Of a stretch of 32,535 nt of DNA, positions 23,525 to 30,291 are shown in pieces. The translations under genes and the position numbers were made by a program. The stretch spans positions 1 through 32,535 of the forward strand of contig NZ_BMMH01000042.1 in assembly GCF_014645735.1 (NCBI RefSeq), written 5' to 3'. The DNA comes from Nocardia jinanensis. Its GTDB lineage: Bacteria > Actinomycetota > Actinomycetes > Mycobacteriales > Mycobacteriaceae. The notes under the pieces are model-generated. The model saw nothing but the letters and a program-made list of their open reading frames with translations. It ran no database searches and was not told where the DNA came from. Within the stretch, counting starts at the first letter, position 1, and each line of letters starts with the position of its first letter.

Positions 23525-24487
23525 TCAAGCCCAGAGTTGGCCGTCGAGGCGCTCCTCGGCTTCTTCGAGGGTCCCGTCGTAGGCGCCGGTGGAGAGGTAT
23601 TTCCAGCCGCCGTCGGCGACGACGAAGGCGATATCGGCGCGTCGGCCCGCGGCGACCGCTTTACGGGCGACCCCGAGCGCGGCGTGCAGGATGGCGCCGG
23701 TCGAGATACCCGCGAAGATACCCTCTTCTCCGACCAGTTCGCGGGTGCGGCGCACGGCGTCGTAGGGGCCCACGGAGAAACGGCTGGTGAGCACCGCTTC
23801 GTCGTACAGCTCGGGAATGAAACCCTCGTCGATGTTGCGCAGGCCGTAGACCAGTTCGCCGTAGCGGGGTTCGGCCGCGACGATCTCGATATTCGGCACC
23901 CTTTCCCGCAGGTACCGGCCCGTTCCCATCAGGGTTCCGGTGGTACCCAGACCGGCCACGAAATGAGTGATCTCGGGCAGATCGGCGAGGATCTCCGGAC
24001 CGGTGGTCTCGTAGTGGGCGAGCGCGTTGGCCGGGTTGCCGTACTGGTACAGCATCACCCAGTCGGGGTTCGCGGCCGCGATCTCCTTGGCCTTGGCGAC
24101 CGCCTGGTTCGAACCACCCGCGGCCGGCGAGTCGATGATCTCGGCGCCGAACATGGTGAGCAGCTGCCGCCGCTCCACCGAGGTGTTCTCCGGCATCACG
24201 CAGACCAGACGATAACCCTTGAGTTTCGCTGCCATGGCCAGCGAGATCCCGGTATTGCCGCTGGTGGGTTCCAGGATGGTGCACCCGGGCGTCAGCAGAC
24301 CCTCGGCTTCGGCCTGCTCGATCATGCGCAGCGCGGGCCGGTCCTTGATGGACCCGGTGGGGTTGCGGTCCTCGAGTTTGGCCCACAACCGCACCGGCTG
24401 TTCGCCCTCCCACTGCGGGGACAGGGTGCGCAGTCCGACCAGCGGGGTGTTCCCGAGGGTCGCGATCAGTGATTCGTAGCGTGCCAC
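23525..24487 (-). CDS. cysM: O-phosphoserine sulfhydrylase CysM (CysO-dependent cysteine synthase)
   Basis: The 320-aa PLP enzyme is a fold-type II beta-replacement enzyme. The PLP lysine is K48 in NPTGSIKDRPA, with PTSGNTG for the substrate carboxylate and GLGTTGTLMG for the PLP phosphate. Actinobacterial CysM uses O-phosphoserine and the thiocarboxylate of CysO to make cysteine while attached to CysO. The C-terminal QLWA tail is typical of that subgroup. It starts with GTG 5 bp after the cysO stop, and mec is just upstream, so all three parts of the route are adjacent. The route is thought to favour cysteine synthesis under oxidative conditions. Confidence 0.95.
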   Translation of the reverse strand: MARYESLIATLGNTPLVGLRTLSPQWEGEQPVRLWAKLEDRNPTGSIKDRPALRMIEQAEAEGLLTPGCTILEPTSGNTGISLAMAAKLKGYRLVCVMPENTSVERRQLLTMFGAEIIDSPAAGGSNQAVAKAKEIAAANPDWVMLYQYGNPANALAHYETTGPEILADLPEITHFVAGLGTTGTLMGTGRYLRERVPNIEIVAAEPRYGELVYGLRNIDEGFIPELYDEAVLTSRFSVGPYDAVRRTRELVGEEGIFAGISTGAILHAALGVARKAVAAGRRADIAFVVADGGWKYLSTGAYDGTLEEAEERLDGQLWA

Positions 24488-24492
24488 GGGAC

Positions 24493-24771
24493 TTATCGGG
24501 CCCCGCCCGCGACGGCCGGCAGGATGGTCACGGTCGAACCCTCACCCACCGAGGTCTGCAGCCCGCCGGAGAACCGCACATCCTCGTCGTCGACGTAGAT
24601 ATTGACGTACCGGTTCAGCTTGCCCTCGTTGAGCAGCCGCTCGGCCAGACCCGGGTGGTTGGATTCCAGATCCTCGATCACCGCGGCGAGCGTGGACCCC
24701 TCGGCCGCGACGCGCTTCTCGCCTCCGGTGTGGGTGCGCATGATGGTCGGGATGGACACGGTGACCGGCAT
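24493..24771 (-). CDS. cysO: Sulfur-carrier protein CysO, with a two-residue tail after GG
   Basis: This 92-aa ubiquitin-like (MoaD/ThiS-type) protein carries sulfur as a C-terminal thiocarboxylate to CysM. NIYVDDEDVRFSGGL and VTILPAVAGG match CysO. M. tuberculosis CysO ends at the diglycine, but here A91-R92 follow G89-G90 and then a TAA stop. Activation would therefore need removal of two residues. That is a plausible job for the Mec protease encoded just upstream, as QbsD does for QbsE in Pseudomonas. The ATG at 24771 has AGGAG about 9 nt upstream. Confidence 0.93.
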   Translation of the reverse strand: MPVTVSIPTIMRTHTGGEKRVAAEGSTLAAVIEDLESNHPGLAERLLNEGKLNRYVNIYVDDEDVRFSGGLQTSVGEGSTVTILPAVAGGAR

Positions 24772-24823
24772 GGGTGCTGCTCCTCGCTGTGTACTCGGTG
24801 AATGGGTCGGAAAACTATAGTGG

Positions 24824-25246
24824 TCAGGCGGTTTGGTAGGCGTCGACTATCCGCACCGGCTCCTCGGTGACCTCGCCGTCGACGATCCGGTAGCTGCGCA
24901 GTTCGTGCTGATCGGCGTCGCGGGTGGAGATCAGTACGTAGTGGGCGCCCGGTTCGGCGGCGTAGGAGATATCGGTGCGGCTCGGGTAGGCCTCGGTCGC
25001 GGTGTGCGAGTGGTAGATGACCACCGGTTCCTCGTCGGCGTCGTCCATGGCCCGCCAGACCTTCAACTGTTCGCCGGAATCGAAACGATAGAAGGTGGGG
25101 GAGCGCTCGGCGTTCATCATCGCCACGAAACGTTCGGGCCGGTCGGAATCCTCGGGCCCCGCGATGATGCCGCAGGCTTCGTCGGGATGGTCGGCGCGCG
25201 CGTGCGCGACCATCGCATCCACCAGGTCGGCCCTGATCACGAGCAC
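24824..25246 (-). CDS. mec: Mec, JAMM-motif metalloprotease acting on CysO
   Basis: The 140-aa zinc protease has an intact JAMM site: E23 (DEACG), H79 and H81 (HSH), S89 and D92 (HxHx7SxxD). The M. tuberculosis homologue (Rv1334) releases cysteine from the CysO-cysteine adduct. It starts at GTG 25246 with GGAAGG about 8 nt upstream; a second in-frame GTG lies two codons later. It heads the run mec-cysO-cysM-rhomboid-phosphodiesterase-rph-rdgB, whose gaps are all under 70 bp. About 450 bp upstream, holding two repeat copies, separates it from the next gene. No clear promoter was found. Confidence 0.94.
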   Translation of the reverse strand: MLVIRADLVDAMVAHARADHPDEACGIIAGPEDSDRPERFVAMMNAERSPTFYRFDSGEQLKVWRAMDDADEEPVVIYHSHTATEAYPSRTDISYAAEPGAHYVLISTRDADQHELRSYRIVDGEVTEEPVRIVDAYQTA

Positions 25247-25442
25247 AATCGAACCCTTCCACCTCTTGTCACGGCCATCGCCGACCCCTCACTGCCGACA
25301 ACTGTCGAGGATATTCGGGTATTCCCGGCACTCCACACACCCCCCGGCCATCCGGTGCGATCCCGCCCGTGCACTCGGACCATATCGAGCCCCCGACCGG
25401 CACATTCGCCACCGCCGTTCCCCTGCGAGTGGATTCACCCCC

Positions 25443-25500
25443 GGGCCCGCCCCGGTTCTGGAGCGACGAAGCGAAGGAGCGCAGCGACCGATCGCGTGCG
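25443..25500. repeat. Dispersed intergenic repeat, copy 3 (5' arm only)
   Basis: GGGCCCGCCCCGGTTCTGGA and the following GCGACGAAGCGAAGGAGCGC match the left arm and loop of copy 2 almost exactly. The copy then leaves the copy 2 sequence and continues CGATCGCGTGCGGCTGGTAG. The end of the window (copy 5) has a similar continuation, GCGCGTGTAGTCGG. The right arm is missing. Copy 4 starts about 13 bp further on in the same orientation. Confidence 0.75.
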
Positions 25501-25512
25501 GCTGGTAGTCCA

Positions 25513-25710
25513 TAGATCGGCGACCGTTGAGCACTTACAGAGTCGTGAGTCGGCCCAGGCTGATCGAGGCGCATGCTCGCACACACCTTCTGTCCACCCC
25601 GGATGGTCCACCTCAGCGGCGGGGCCCGCCCCGGTTCTGGAGCGAAGGAGTGAAGAACCGGGGTTAACAGGGCCCCGCCCAGCGGCGCCGAAGGCGCCGC
25701 AATCAAACAC
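25513..25710. repeat. Dispersed intergenic repeat, copy 4 (internal deletion)
   Basis: This copy aligns with copy 2 along its length. The outer stem is 25618-25627 with 25670-25679, the inner stem 25630-25638 with 25654-25662, and the second hairpin 25682-25689 with 25693-25700. The loop is only 15 nt because 29 nt are missing between two GAGCGA direct repeats, which looks like a slippage deletion. Its last bases, TCAAACAC, overlap the last codons and the stop codon of the P1 hydrolase gene on the minus strand. The second hairpin could serve as that gene's terminator. Confidence 0.85.
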
Positions 25711-26764
25711 TGAACAGGTCGGAGTATGCGGGGATACCGGCCACCGTATGGGCGGTGCGGATCCCGTCGACCATCGCGCGTTCCACACATACCGCCGCGG
25801 CCGTGCTCAGCGCGTCCACCAGCGGCAGGTCGGGCGGGAAGGCGGCGGGGAGCCGCGGGCCGTCCGGTGGCGTCGCGGTACCGGTGGCCAGTGCGAAGAA
25901 GGTGTCGCCGTCGAGCGGGGAGTGGGCCGGGCGTACCGCTCGCGCCAAACCGTCGTGGGCGACCGTGGCCAGCCGGCGGCAGCCCGCCGGGTCCAGCGGC
26001 GCGTCGGTGGCGACCACGCCGATCGTGGTGTTGAGCACGGTGCTCTTCACCGCCAGTGCGTTCGCGACGGCGAGCTCCTCGGCGGTACCGGGGCGCAGCC
26101 CGAAGAACTCGGGCCCGTCGGTGCCCGCGCCCCAGGGGATACCGGTTCGGGGATCGAAAACCGAGCCGACGGGATTGGCGACGACCAGCGCGCTCACTGT
26201 CACTCCGGCGGCCACGCCGTCGGTGAACCGGATGCTGGCGGTTCCGATGCCGCCCTTGAGGGCGCCGGCCTGGGCGCCGGTGCCGGCGCCGACACAGCCG
26301 CGCAGAAAATCGGGTCCGGCGGCTTCGGCTGCGTGATAACCGAATTCGGCGTCCGGGCGGGTGTACCAATCGCCGACCGGCAGGTCGAAGATGACGGCGC
26401 CCGGCACGATCGGCACCACCCGGGCCGGGTTTCCGGGCGACATGGGCAGGCCCTCGCCGTGCTCCTCGAGCCAGCGCATCACCCCGTCCGCGGCGGCGAG
26501 CCCGTAGGCGCTGCCGCCGGTGAGCAGGATCGCGTGCGCCTGCCGCACTGTGTTGGCGGGGTCGAGCAGATCGGTTTCGCGGGTGCCGGGCCCGCCGCCG
26601 CGCACATCCACCGCGGCGACCGCGCCGCCCGGCGCCCGGACCACGGTGCAGCCGGTGGCCGCGCCGGAACCGTGGGTCGCATCCGGGTCGAGGACATGGT
26701 GGTGGCCGACCAGCAGTCCGGAGACGTCGGTGAGCGAGTTGCGCGGTCCGGGGGCGGCGGTCAC
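25703..26764 (-). CDS. P1-family Ntn hydrolase/peptidase (NylC/DmpA-like)
   Basis: The 353-aa protein belongs to peptidase family S58/P1, Ntn-fold enzymes that cut themselves into two chains. The likely cut is between N245 and T246 (VLNTTIGVVATDAP), leaving Thr as nucleophile. This matches 6-aminohexanoate-oligomer hydrolase NylC (Asn-Thr cleavage, about 355 aa). Residues K170, N197, D285 and D287 fall where NylC has K189, N219, D306 and D308. DmpA aminopeptidases use Ser instead. It corresponds to Rv1333. The GTG at 26764 overlaps the DUF2017 stop (GTGA), so translation is coupled. The natural substrate is unknown. Confidence 0.9.
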   Translation of the reverse strand: MTAAPGPRNSLTDVSGLLVGHHHVLDPDATHGSGAATGCTVVRAPGGAVAAVDVRGGGPGTRETDLLDPANTVRQAHAILLTGGSAYGLAAADGVMRWLEEHGEGLPMSPGNPARVVPIVPGAVIFDLPVGDWYTRPDAEFGYHAAEAAGPDFLRGCVGAGTGAQAGALKGGIGTASIRFTDGVAAGVTVSALVVANPVGSVFDPRTGIPWGAGTDGPEFFGLRPGTAEELAVANALAVKSTVLNTTIGVVATDAPLDPAGCRRLATVAHDGLARAVRPAHSPLDGDTFFALATGTATPPDGPRLPAAFPPDLPLVDALSTAAAVCVERAMVDGIRTAHTVAGIPAYSDLFSV

Positions 26765-27330
26765 GGCGCCATCGCCTGCAGTAGGGAATCCTGCATCCAG
26801 GTGAGCCAGTGATAGACGTCCAGATGCGGTGCGCGGGGATCGTCGGGCGCGAACTGTTCGGGCGTGTCGGCGTCGATCTCCAAGACCACGCCGAGAGCCA
26901 GCCGCACATCGGTGAGTGCGGTGAGCCAGGCGTCGGCCTCCTCCGGAGTGATCAGGATCTTGCCGCCGTCCTCGGGAAGCGTGTGCAGCACCACCCCGGC
27001 CGCGGCCAGTTTCTCGTCGATGATCTCCGGCTCGTGCAGGCCGCGCAACGCGCTGTTCAGATCGGCTCGGTCGGCGTCGGGGGATCCCGGTTCGGCCCGA
27101 TGGAATTCCGGCAGCAGCCGGGCCAGTCGCGGATCGTCGGGCGGCGCGGTGTTACCGCTGCGCAGACCGGTAAGGGCGGCGAGCTCGTCCTCGGGTGCCG
27201 AGGAGGCCCGTTCACCCAGCAGACCCGAAACCGCTCCGACCAGCGAGCGCAGCACACTGGCTTCGCGCGCATCCATCTCCGACCGCAGTTTGAGACCGCT
27301 CAATGAGTTCTTCCGGCTCCATTTACGCAC
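26761..27330 (-). CDS. DUF2017 protein
   Basis: The 189-aa mostly helical, acidic protein matches DUF2017. This family is nearly always found between clpS and the P1 hydrolase or mec in actinobacteria (Rv1332 in M. tuberculosis, sometimes labelled a transcriptional regulator). Recognisable blocks are DAREASVLRSLVGAVSGLL (about 20-38), DAWLTALTDVRLALG (about 133-147) and DVYHWLTWMQDSLL near the C-terminus. No DNA-binding or catalytic motif is visible. The GTG at 27330 has TACCGT 6 nt upstream and lies 21 bp after clpS. Conserved linkage suggests a role tied to ClpS or proteolysis (inference). Confidence 0.85.
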   Translation of the reverse strand: MRKWSRKNSLSGLKLRSEMDAREASVLRSLVGAVSGLLGERASSAPEDELAALTGLRSGNTAPPDDPRLARLLPEFHRAEPGSPDADRADLNSALRGLHEPEIIDEKLAAAGVVLHTLPEDGGKILITPEEADAWLTALTDVRLALGVVLEIDADTPEQFAPDDPRAPHLDVYHWLTWMQDSLLQAMAP

Positions 27331-27336
27331 GTCGCT

Positions 27337-27342
27337 ACGGTA
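27337..27342 (-). promoter_or_regulatory. -10 hexamer of DUF2017, predicted leaderless
   Basis: On the minus strand TACCGT ends 6 nt before the GTG at 27330. It lies in the 21-bp gap after clpS. No ribosome binding site is present. Confidence 0.4.
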
Positions 27343-27351
27343 ACCGTCCGA

Positions 27352-27714
27352 TCAGTCGTCTCGTTGCATGGTCGCCCACAGACCGGCCGCGTGCAGGCGG
27401 CGGACATCCTGTTCCATCTTGTCCCGCGATCCCGACGATACGACCGCTCTGCCCTCGTTGTGCACCTTGAGCATGAGCTCGGTCGCCTTGGCTTTGCTGT
27501 AGCCGAACAGCTTCTGGAAAATGTAGGCGACATAGTGCATGAGGTTGACCGGATCGTCCCAGACCACCGTGACCCACGGCCGGTCCTCTGCCTCCAGGAT
27601 CTCGGTGTACTCCACAGCCTCCGGTGTCGCCTGGGGTGCCGACACCGTGACGCCGGAGGCGCTGAGGAGGACCTCTGCCGTCGATGAGGGGGGTGCGGTG
27701 TTGCACAGGACCAT
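27352..27714 (-). CDS. clpS: ClpS, N-end rule adaptor of ClpCP
   Basis: This 120-aa adaptor delivers proteins with N-degron residues to the Clp protease. The ClpS core (about 46-118) contains WVTVVWDDPVNLMHYVAYIF, with pocket residues D53, D54 and N57, and H85 in KVHNEGRAVV. It ends AAGLWATMQRDD. The first 40 residues are a longer, low-complexity extension than in M. tuberculosis (about 101 aa). The ATG at 27714 is chosen over a much longer reading because TACTCT ends exactly 7 nt upstream. It is divergent from pncB and followed by DUF2017. Confidence 0.94.
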   Translation of the reverse strand: MVLCNTAPPSSTAEVLLSASGVTVSAPQATPEAVEYTEILEAEDRPWVTVVWDDPVNLMHYVAYIFQKLFGYSKAKATELMLKVHNEGRAVVSSGSRDKMEQDVRRLHAAGLWATMQRDD

Positions 27715-27721
27715 GAATTCA

Positions 27722-27727
27722 AGAGTA
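27722..27727 (-). promoter_or_regulatory. -10 hexamer of clpS, predicted leaderless
   Basis: On the minus strand TACTCT ends 7 nt before the ATG at 27714. It supports this start for clpS. Confidence 0.55.
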
Positions 27728-27858
27728 CGACGCGAGGAGTAATTCACAACACCCGGAGCAGCAACGATAGGCCCGGCCAGGCGTGCGACACACCGTCGCG
27801 GGTGCTCGGCGCCCGGCGCCGCCTCCGGCGGGCTTCCCCGCTGCGCGCACGGGCTGTT

Positions 27859-27864
27859 TACAGT
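27859..27864 (+). promoter_or_regulatory. -10 hexamer of pncB-pncA, predicted leaderless
   Basis: TACAGT ends 7 nt before the GTG at 27872 and overlaps the alternative GTG at 27863. This favours 27872 as the true start. Confidence 0.5.
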
Positions 27865-27871
27865 GACATCC

Positions 27872-29182
27872 GTGGACCTGCGCGACGCGGCCGGCAGCAC
27901 TGCTCTGCTGACCGACCAATACGAGCTCACCATGCTGGCCGCGGCTCTCGGCGACGGTTCCGCTACGCGGCGGTGCACCTTCGAAGTGTTCGCCCGACGC
28001 TTGCCGCACGGCCGCAGGTATGGAGTAGTGGCCGGTACGGGCCGTTTTCTCGATGCGCTGGCCCGGTTCCGGTTCGGTGACGCCGAGTTGGAGATCGCCG
28101 CCGGGTTCCTGGACGCGGAGACGGTCGCCTGGTTGCGCGACTACCGTTTCACCGGCGATATCGCCGGCTACCCGGAAGGCGAGCTGTATTTCCCGGGTTC
28201 GCCGGTCCTCTCGGTCACCGGGACCTTCGCCGAATGTGTGGTGCTCGAGACGCTGGCCCTGTCGGTGCTCAACCACGACAGTGCGATCGCGTCCGCGGCG
28301 GCCCGGATGGTGGGTGCCGCCGCCGGTCGCCGGATGATCGAGATGGGGTCGCGACGCACCCACGAACAGGCGGCCCCGGCCAGTGCGCGGGCGGCCTATC
28401 TGGCGGGTTTCGACGCGACCTCCAACTTGGAGGCGGTGCGCCGCTACGGCGTTCCCGGCGCGGGCACCAGCGCACACGCGTTCACCTTGGTGCACAGCGG
28501 TGCCGACGGGGAGCACGAGATCGAAGCGTTCCGCAGCCAGGTGGCGGCGCACGGGACCGGCACCACCTTGCTGGTCGACACCTTCGACATCACCCGCGGT
28601 GTCGCACTCGCGGTCGAGGTCGCCGGGCCGGAACTGGGGGCGGTGCGCATCGACTCCGGCGACCTGGGTGTCCTGGCCCGGCAGGTGCGCCGGCAACTGG
28701 ACGAACTCGGTGCGGTGAAAACCCGCATCGTCGTATCCGGGGACCTCGACGAATACGCCATCGCGGCGCTGCGGGCCGAACCGGTGGATGCGTACGGGGT
28801 CGGTACCCAGCTGGTCATCGGCTCCGGCGCGCCGACCGCGGGGATGGTCTACAAACTGGTCGAGGTCGACGGTGTGCCGGTGGCCAAACGATCCAGCCAC
28901 AAGGAATCCCGCGGCGGTGCGAAACGCGCGGTGCGTTCGGCGCGCGATACCGGAACCATCGTCGAGGAGATCGTCTACCAGGCGACCGCCGACCGCCCGG
29001 CGCCCGACGGGTACGAAGTACGCGAACTGATGGTTCCGCTCGTTCGTGGCGGCGCTGTCCTGGACCTGCCGCCTCTCGCCGTGTCCCGGGAGCTGGTGGC
29101 CCGCGGTCTGGTGAGTCTGCCGTGGGAGGGACTCAAACTCTCCGATGGTGAACCGGCCGTTCCGACCACATTCCTGGCCTGA
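27872..29182 (+). CDS. pncB: Nicotinate phosphoribosyltransferase
   Basis: The 436-aa enzyme makes nicotinate mononucleotide from nicotinate and PRPP, the committed step of the Preiss-Handler NAD salvage route. Family blocks are LLTDQYELTM near the N-terminus, GTSAHAFTLVH in the middle, DTFDITRG, RIDSGDLG, IVVSGDLDE and GVGTQLV for PRPP and product binding, then VYKLVEVDG and KRSSHKESRGGAK. GTG 27872 is preferred because of the TACAGT at 7 nt; GTG 27863 is the alternative and adds three residues. pncA follows after 27 bp, so this is an operon for nicotinamide reuse. In M. tuberculosis pncB1 is at this locus but pncA is elsewhere. Confidence 0.94.
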   Translation: MDLRDAAGSTALLTDQYELTMLAAALGDGSATRRCTFEVFARRLPHGRRYGVVAGTGRFLDALARFRFGDAELEIAAGFLDAETVAWLRDYRFTGDIAGYPEGELYFPGSPVLSVTGTFAECVVLETLALSVLNHDSAIASAAARMVGAAAGRRMIEMGSRRTHEQAAPASARAAYLAGFDATSNLEAVRRYGVPGAGTSAHAFTLVHSGADGEHEIEAFRSQVAAHGTGTTLLVDTFDITRGVALAVEVAGPELGAVRIDSGDLGVLARQVRRQLDELGAVKTRIVVSGDLDEYAIAALRAEPVDAYGVGTQLVIGSGAPTAGMVYKLVEVDGVPVAKRSSHKESRGGAKRAVRSARDTGTIVEEIVYQATADRPAPDGYEVRELMVPLVRGGAVLDLPPLAVSRELVARGLVSLPWEGLKLSDGEPAVPTTFLA

Positions 29183-29209
29183 CCGGCCGAGGGCGAGGAG
29201 ACTGGATCT

Positions 29210-29785
29210 ATGAGACGCGCGCTGATCGTGGTGGATGTGCAGAACGATTTCTGCGAGGGCGGTTCGCTTGCCGTATCGGGCGGTACCCGTGTCGCCGAGC
29301 TGATCAGCGAATATCTGGCCGAAACCGGTTACGACGCGGTGGTGGCCACCCGTGATTACCATATCGATCCGGGCTCGCATTTCTCCGAGACCCCCGACTA
29401 TGTGGACAGCTGGCCGCCGCACTGCCGGGTCGGCACCCCGGGAGCGGACTTCCATCCGAGCTTCGATACCGGCGCTTTACAGGAAATCTTCTCCAAGGGT
29501 GAGTACTCGGCGGCGTATTCGGGATTCGAAGGCGCTTCGACCGCCGGGGAGACGCTCACCGAATGGCTGCGCGCCCGCGATATCGGCGCGGTCGACGTCG
29601 CGGGTATCGCCACCGACCACTGTGTCCGGGCGACCGCCCTGGACGCGGTGGCAGCCGGTTTCGCGACACGCATCCTGCTGGGCCTGACGGCCGGGGTCAC
29701 CGCGGCCACCGTCGAGAAGGCACTCGACGAACTGAGCGGTGCCGGAGTCGAGCTCTCCGGTGCGGTGGTCACGGCCCGCGCCTGA
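29210..29785 (+). CDS. pncA: Nicotinamidase/pyrazinamidase
   Basis: The 191-aa isochorismatase-fold amidase converts nicotinamide to nicotinate and would also be expected to activate pyrazinamide. The catalytic triad is D9, K96 and C138 (IATDHCV). Metal ligands D49, H51, H57 and H71 fall at the same numbers as in the M. tuberculosis enzyme. Nothing essential is missing. The ATG at 29210 follows GCGAGGAG at 29193-29200. It is the second gene after pncB, giving two consecutive steps of NAD salvage in one transcript. Confidence 0.95.
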   Translation: MRRALIVVDVQNDFCEGGSLAVSGGTRVAELISEYLAETGYDAVVATRDYHIDPGSHFSETPDYVDSWPPHCRVGTPGADFHPSFDTGALQEIFSKGEYSAAYSGFEGASTAGETLTEWLRARDIGAVDVAGIATDHCVRATALDAVAAGFATRILLGLTAGVTAATVEKALDELSGAGVELSGAVVTARA

Positions 29786-29823
29786 GGCCGGTCCGCAAGG
29801 GGTCTCTTGTCAGCGGGCCCGTG

Positions 29824-29829
29824 CACAAT
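29824..29829 (+). promoter_or_regulatory. -10-like hexamer of the MmcQ/YjbR gene
   Basis: CACAAT ends 7 nt before the ATG at 29837, the same hexamer and spacing as at 5381-5386. It supports this start over the reading from 29807. Confidence 0.4.
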
Positions 29830-29836
29830 CACGGTC

Positions 29837-30172
29837 ATGACCGCCACCGGGGACGATATCCGCGCCTATGCCCTGGCCCTCCCGGCCACGACCGAACAGT
29901 TCGCCTGGGGTATGCCGATCTTCCGAGTGGAAGGCCGGTTGTTCCTGACCCTGCCCGAGGACGAGACCTCGATGGCGGTGCGCTGCCCGATCATCGATCG
30001 CGACGAATTGGTGCGGGCGGAGCCGGACAAGTTCTGGATCGCGGGGCACGAGGCGAACAACGCGTGGGTCCGGGTCCGGCTCGCGGCGCTGGATGATCTC
30101 GACGAGATGCGCGACATAGTCCTGGATTCGTGGCGTCTTGCCGCTCCCGGCCCCCTGGCGGAGACCCGCTAG
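29837..30172 (+). CDS. MmcQ/YjbR family protein
   Basis: The 111-aa protein matches the MmcQ/YjbR-like fold: TGDDIRAYALALPATTEQFAWGMPIFRV at the N-terminus, a central basic beta-sheet, and NNAWVRVRLAALDDLDEM with a final helix (DSWRLAAP). The family has a CyaY-like double-wing fold and may bind DNA; function is unknown. It follows pncA by about 50 bp but has its own -10-like element, so co-transcription is uncertain. Confidence 0.85.
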   Translation: MTATGDDIRAYALALPATTEQFAWGMPIFRVEGRLFLTLPEDETSMAVRCPIIDRDELVRAEPDKFWIAGHEANNAWVRVRLAALDDLDEMRDIVLDSWRLAAPGPLAETR

Positions 30173-30251
30173 AAGACAGACATCTCGACCCGGCGGTCGA
30201 ATGCCGACGCAACCCCGTGAGTCGAGTTAACACGACACCCTTGCCGCCAAA

Positions 30252-30281
30252 TACTCGCTCACGTATATTCGTGGACGAGTA
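30252..30281. promoter_or_regulatory. 30-bp palindromic operator upstream of padR
   Basis: TACTCGctCACG at 30252-30263 and CGTGgaCGAGTA at 30270-30281 form an inverted repeat with 10 of 12 bases paired around TATATT. It ends 10 nt before the padR ATG, overlaps the probable -10 (TATATT) and touches the AAGGAGG ribosome binding site. PadR regulators commonly bind such palindromes in their own promoters, so autoregulation is likely. Confidence 0.65.
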
Positions 30282-30291
30282 AGGAGGGTGT

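Noticed and set aside
24833..26812. 659-aa plus-strand frame across mec, the repeats and the P1 hydrolase gene
   Set aside because: It runs antisense through two well-supported genes and the intergenic repeats, and no domain is visible.
25269..26909. Minus-strand frames sharing GGALLTPVLHSFA with one at 11158-11376
   Set aside because: The shared peptide comes from the shared DNA repeat read in the same frame, not from homologous proteins.
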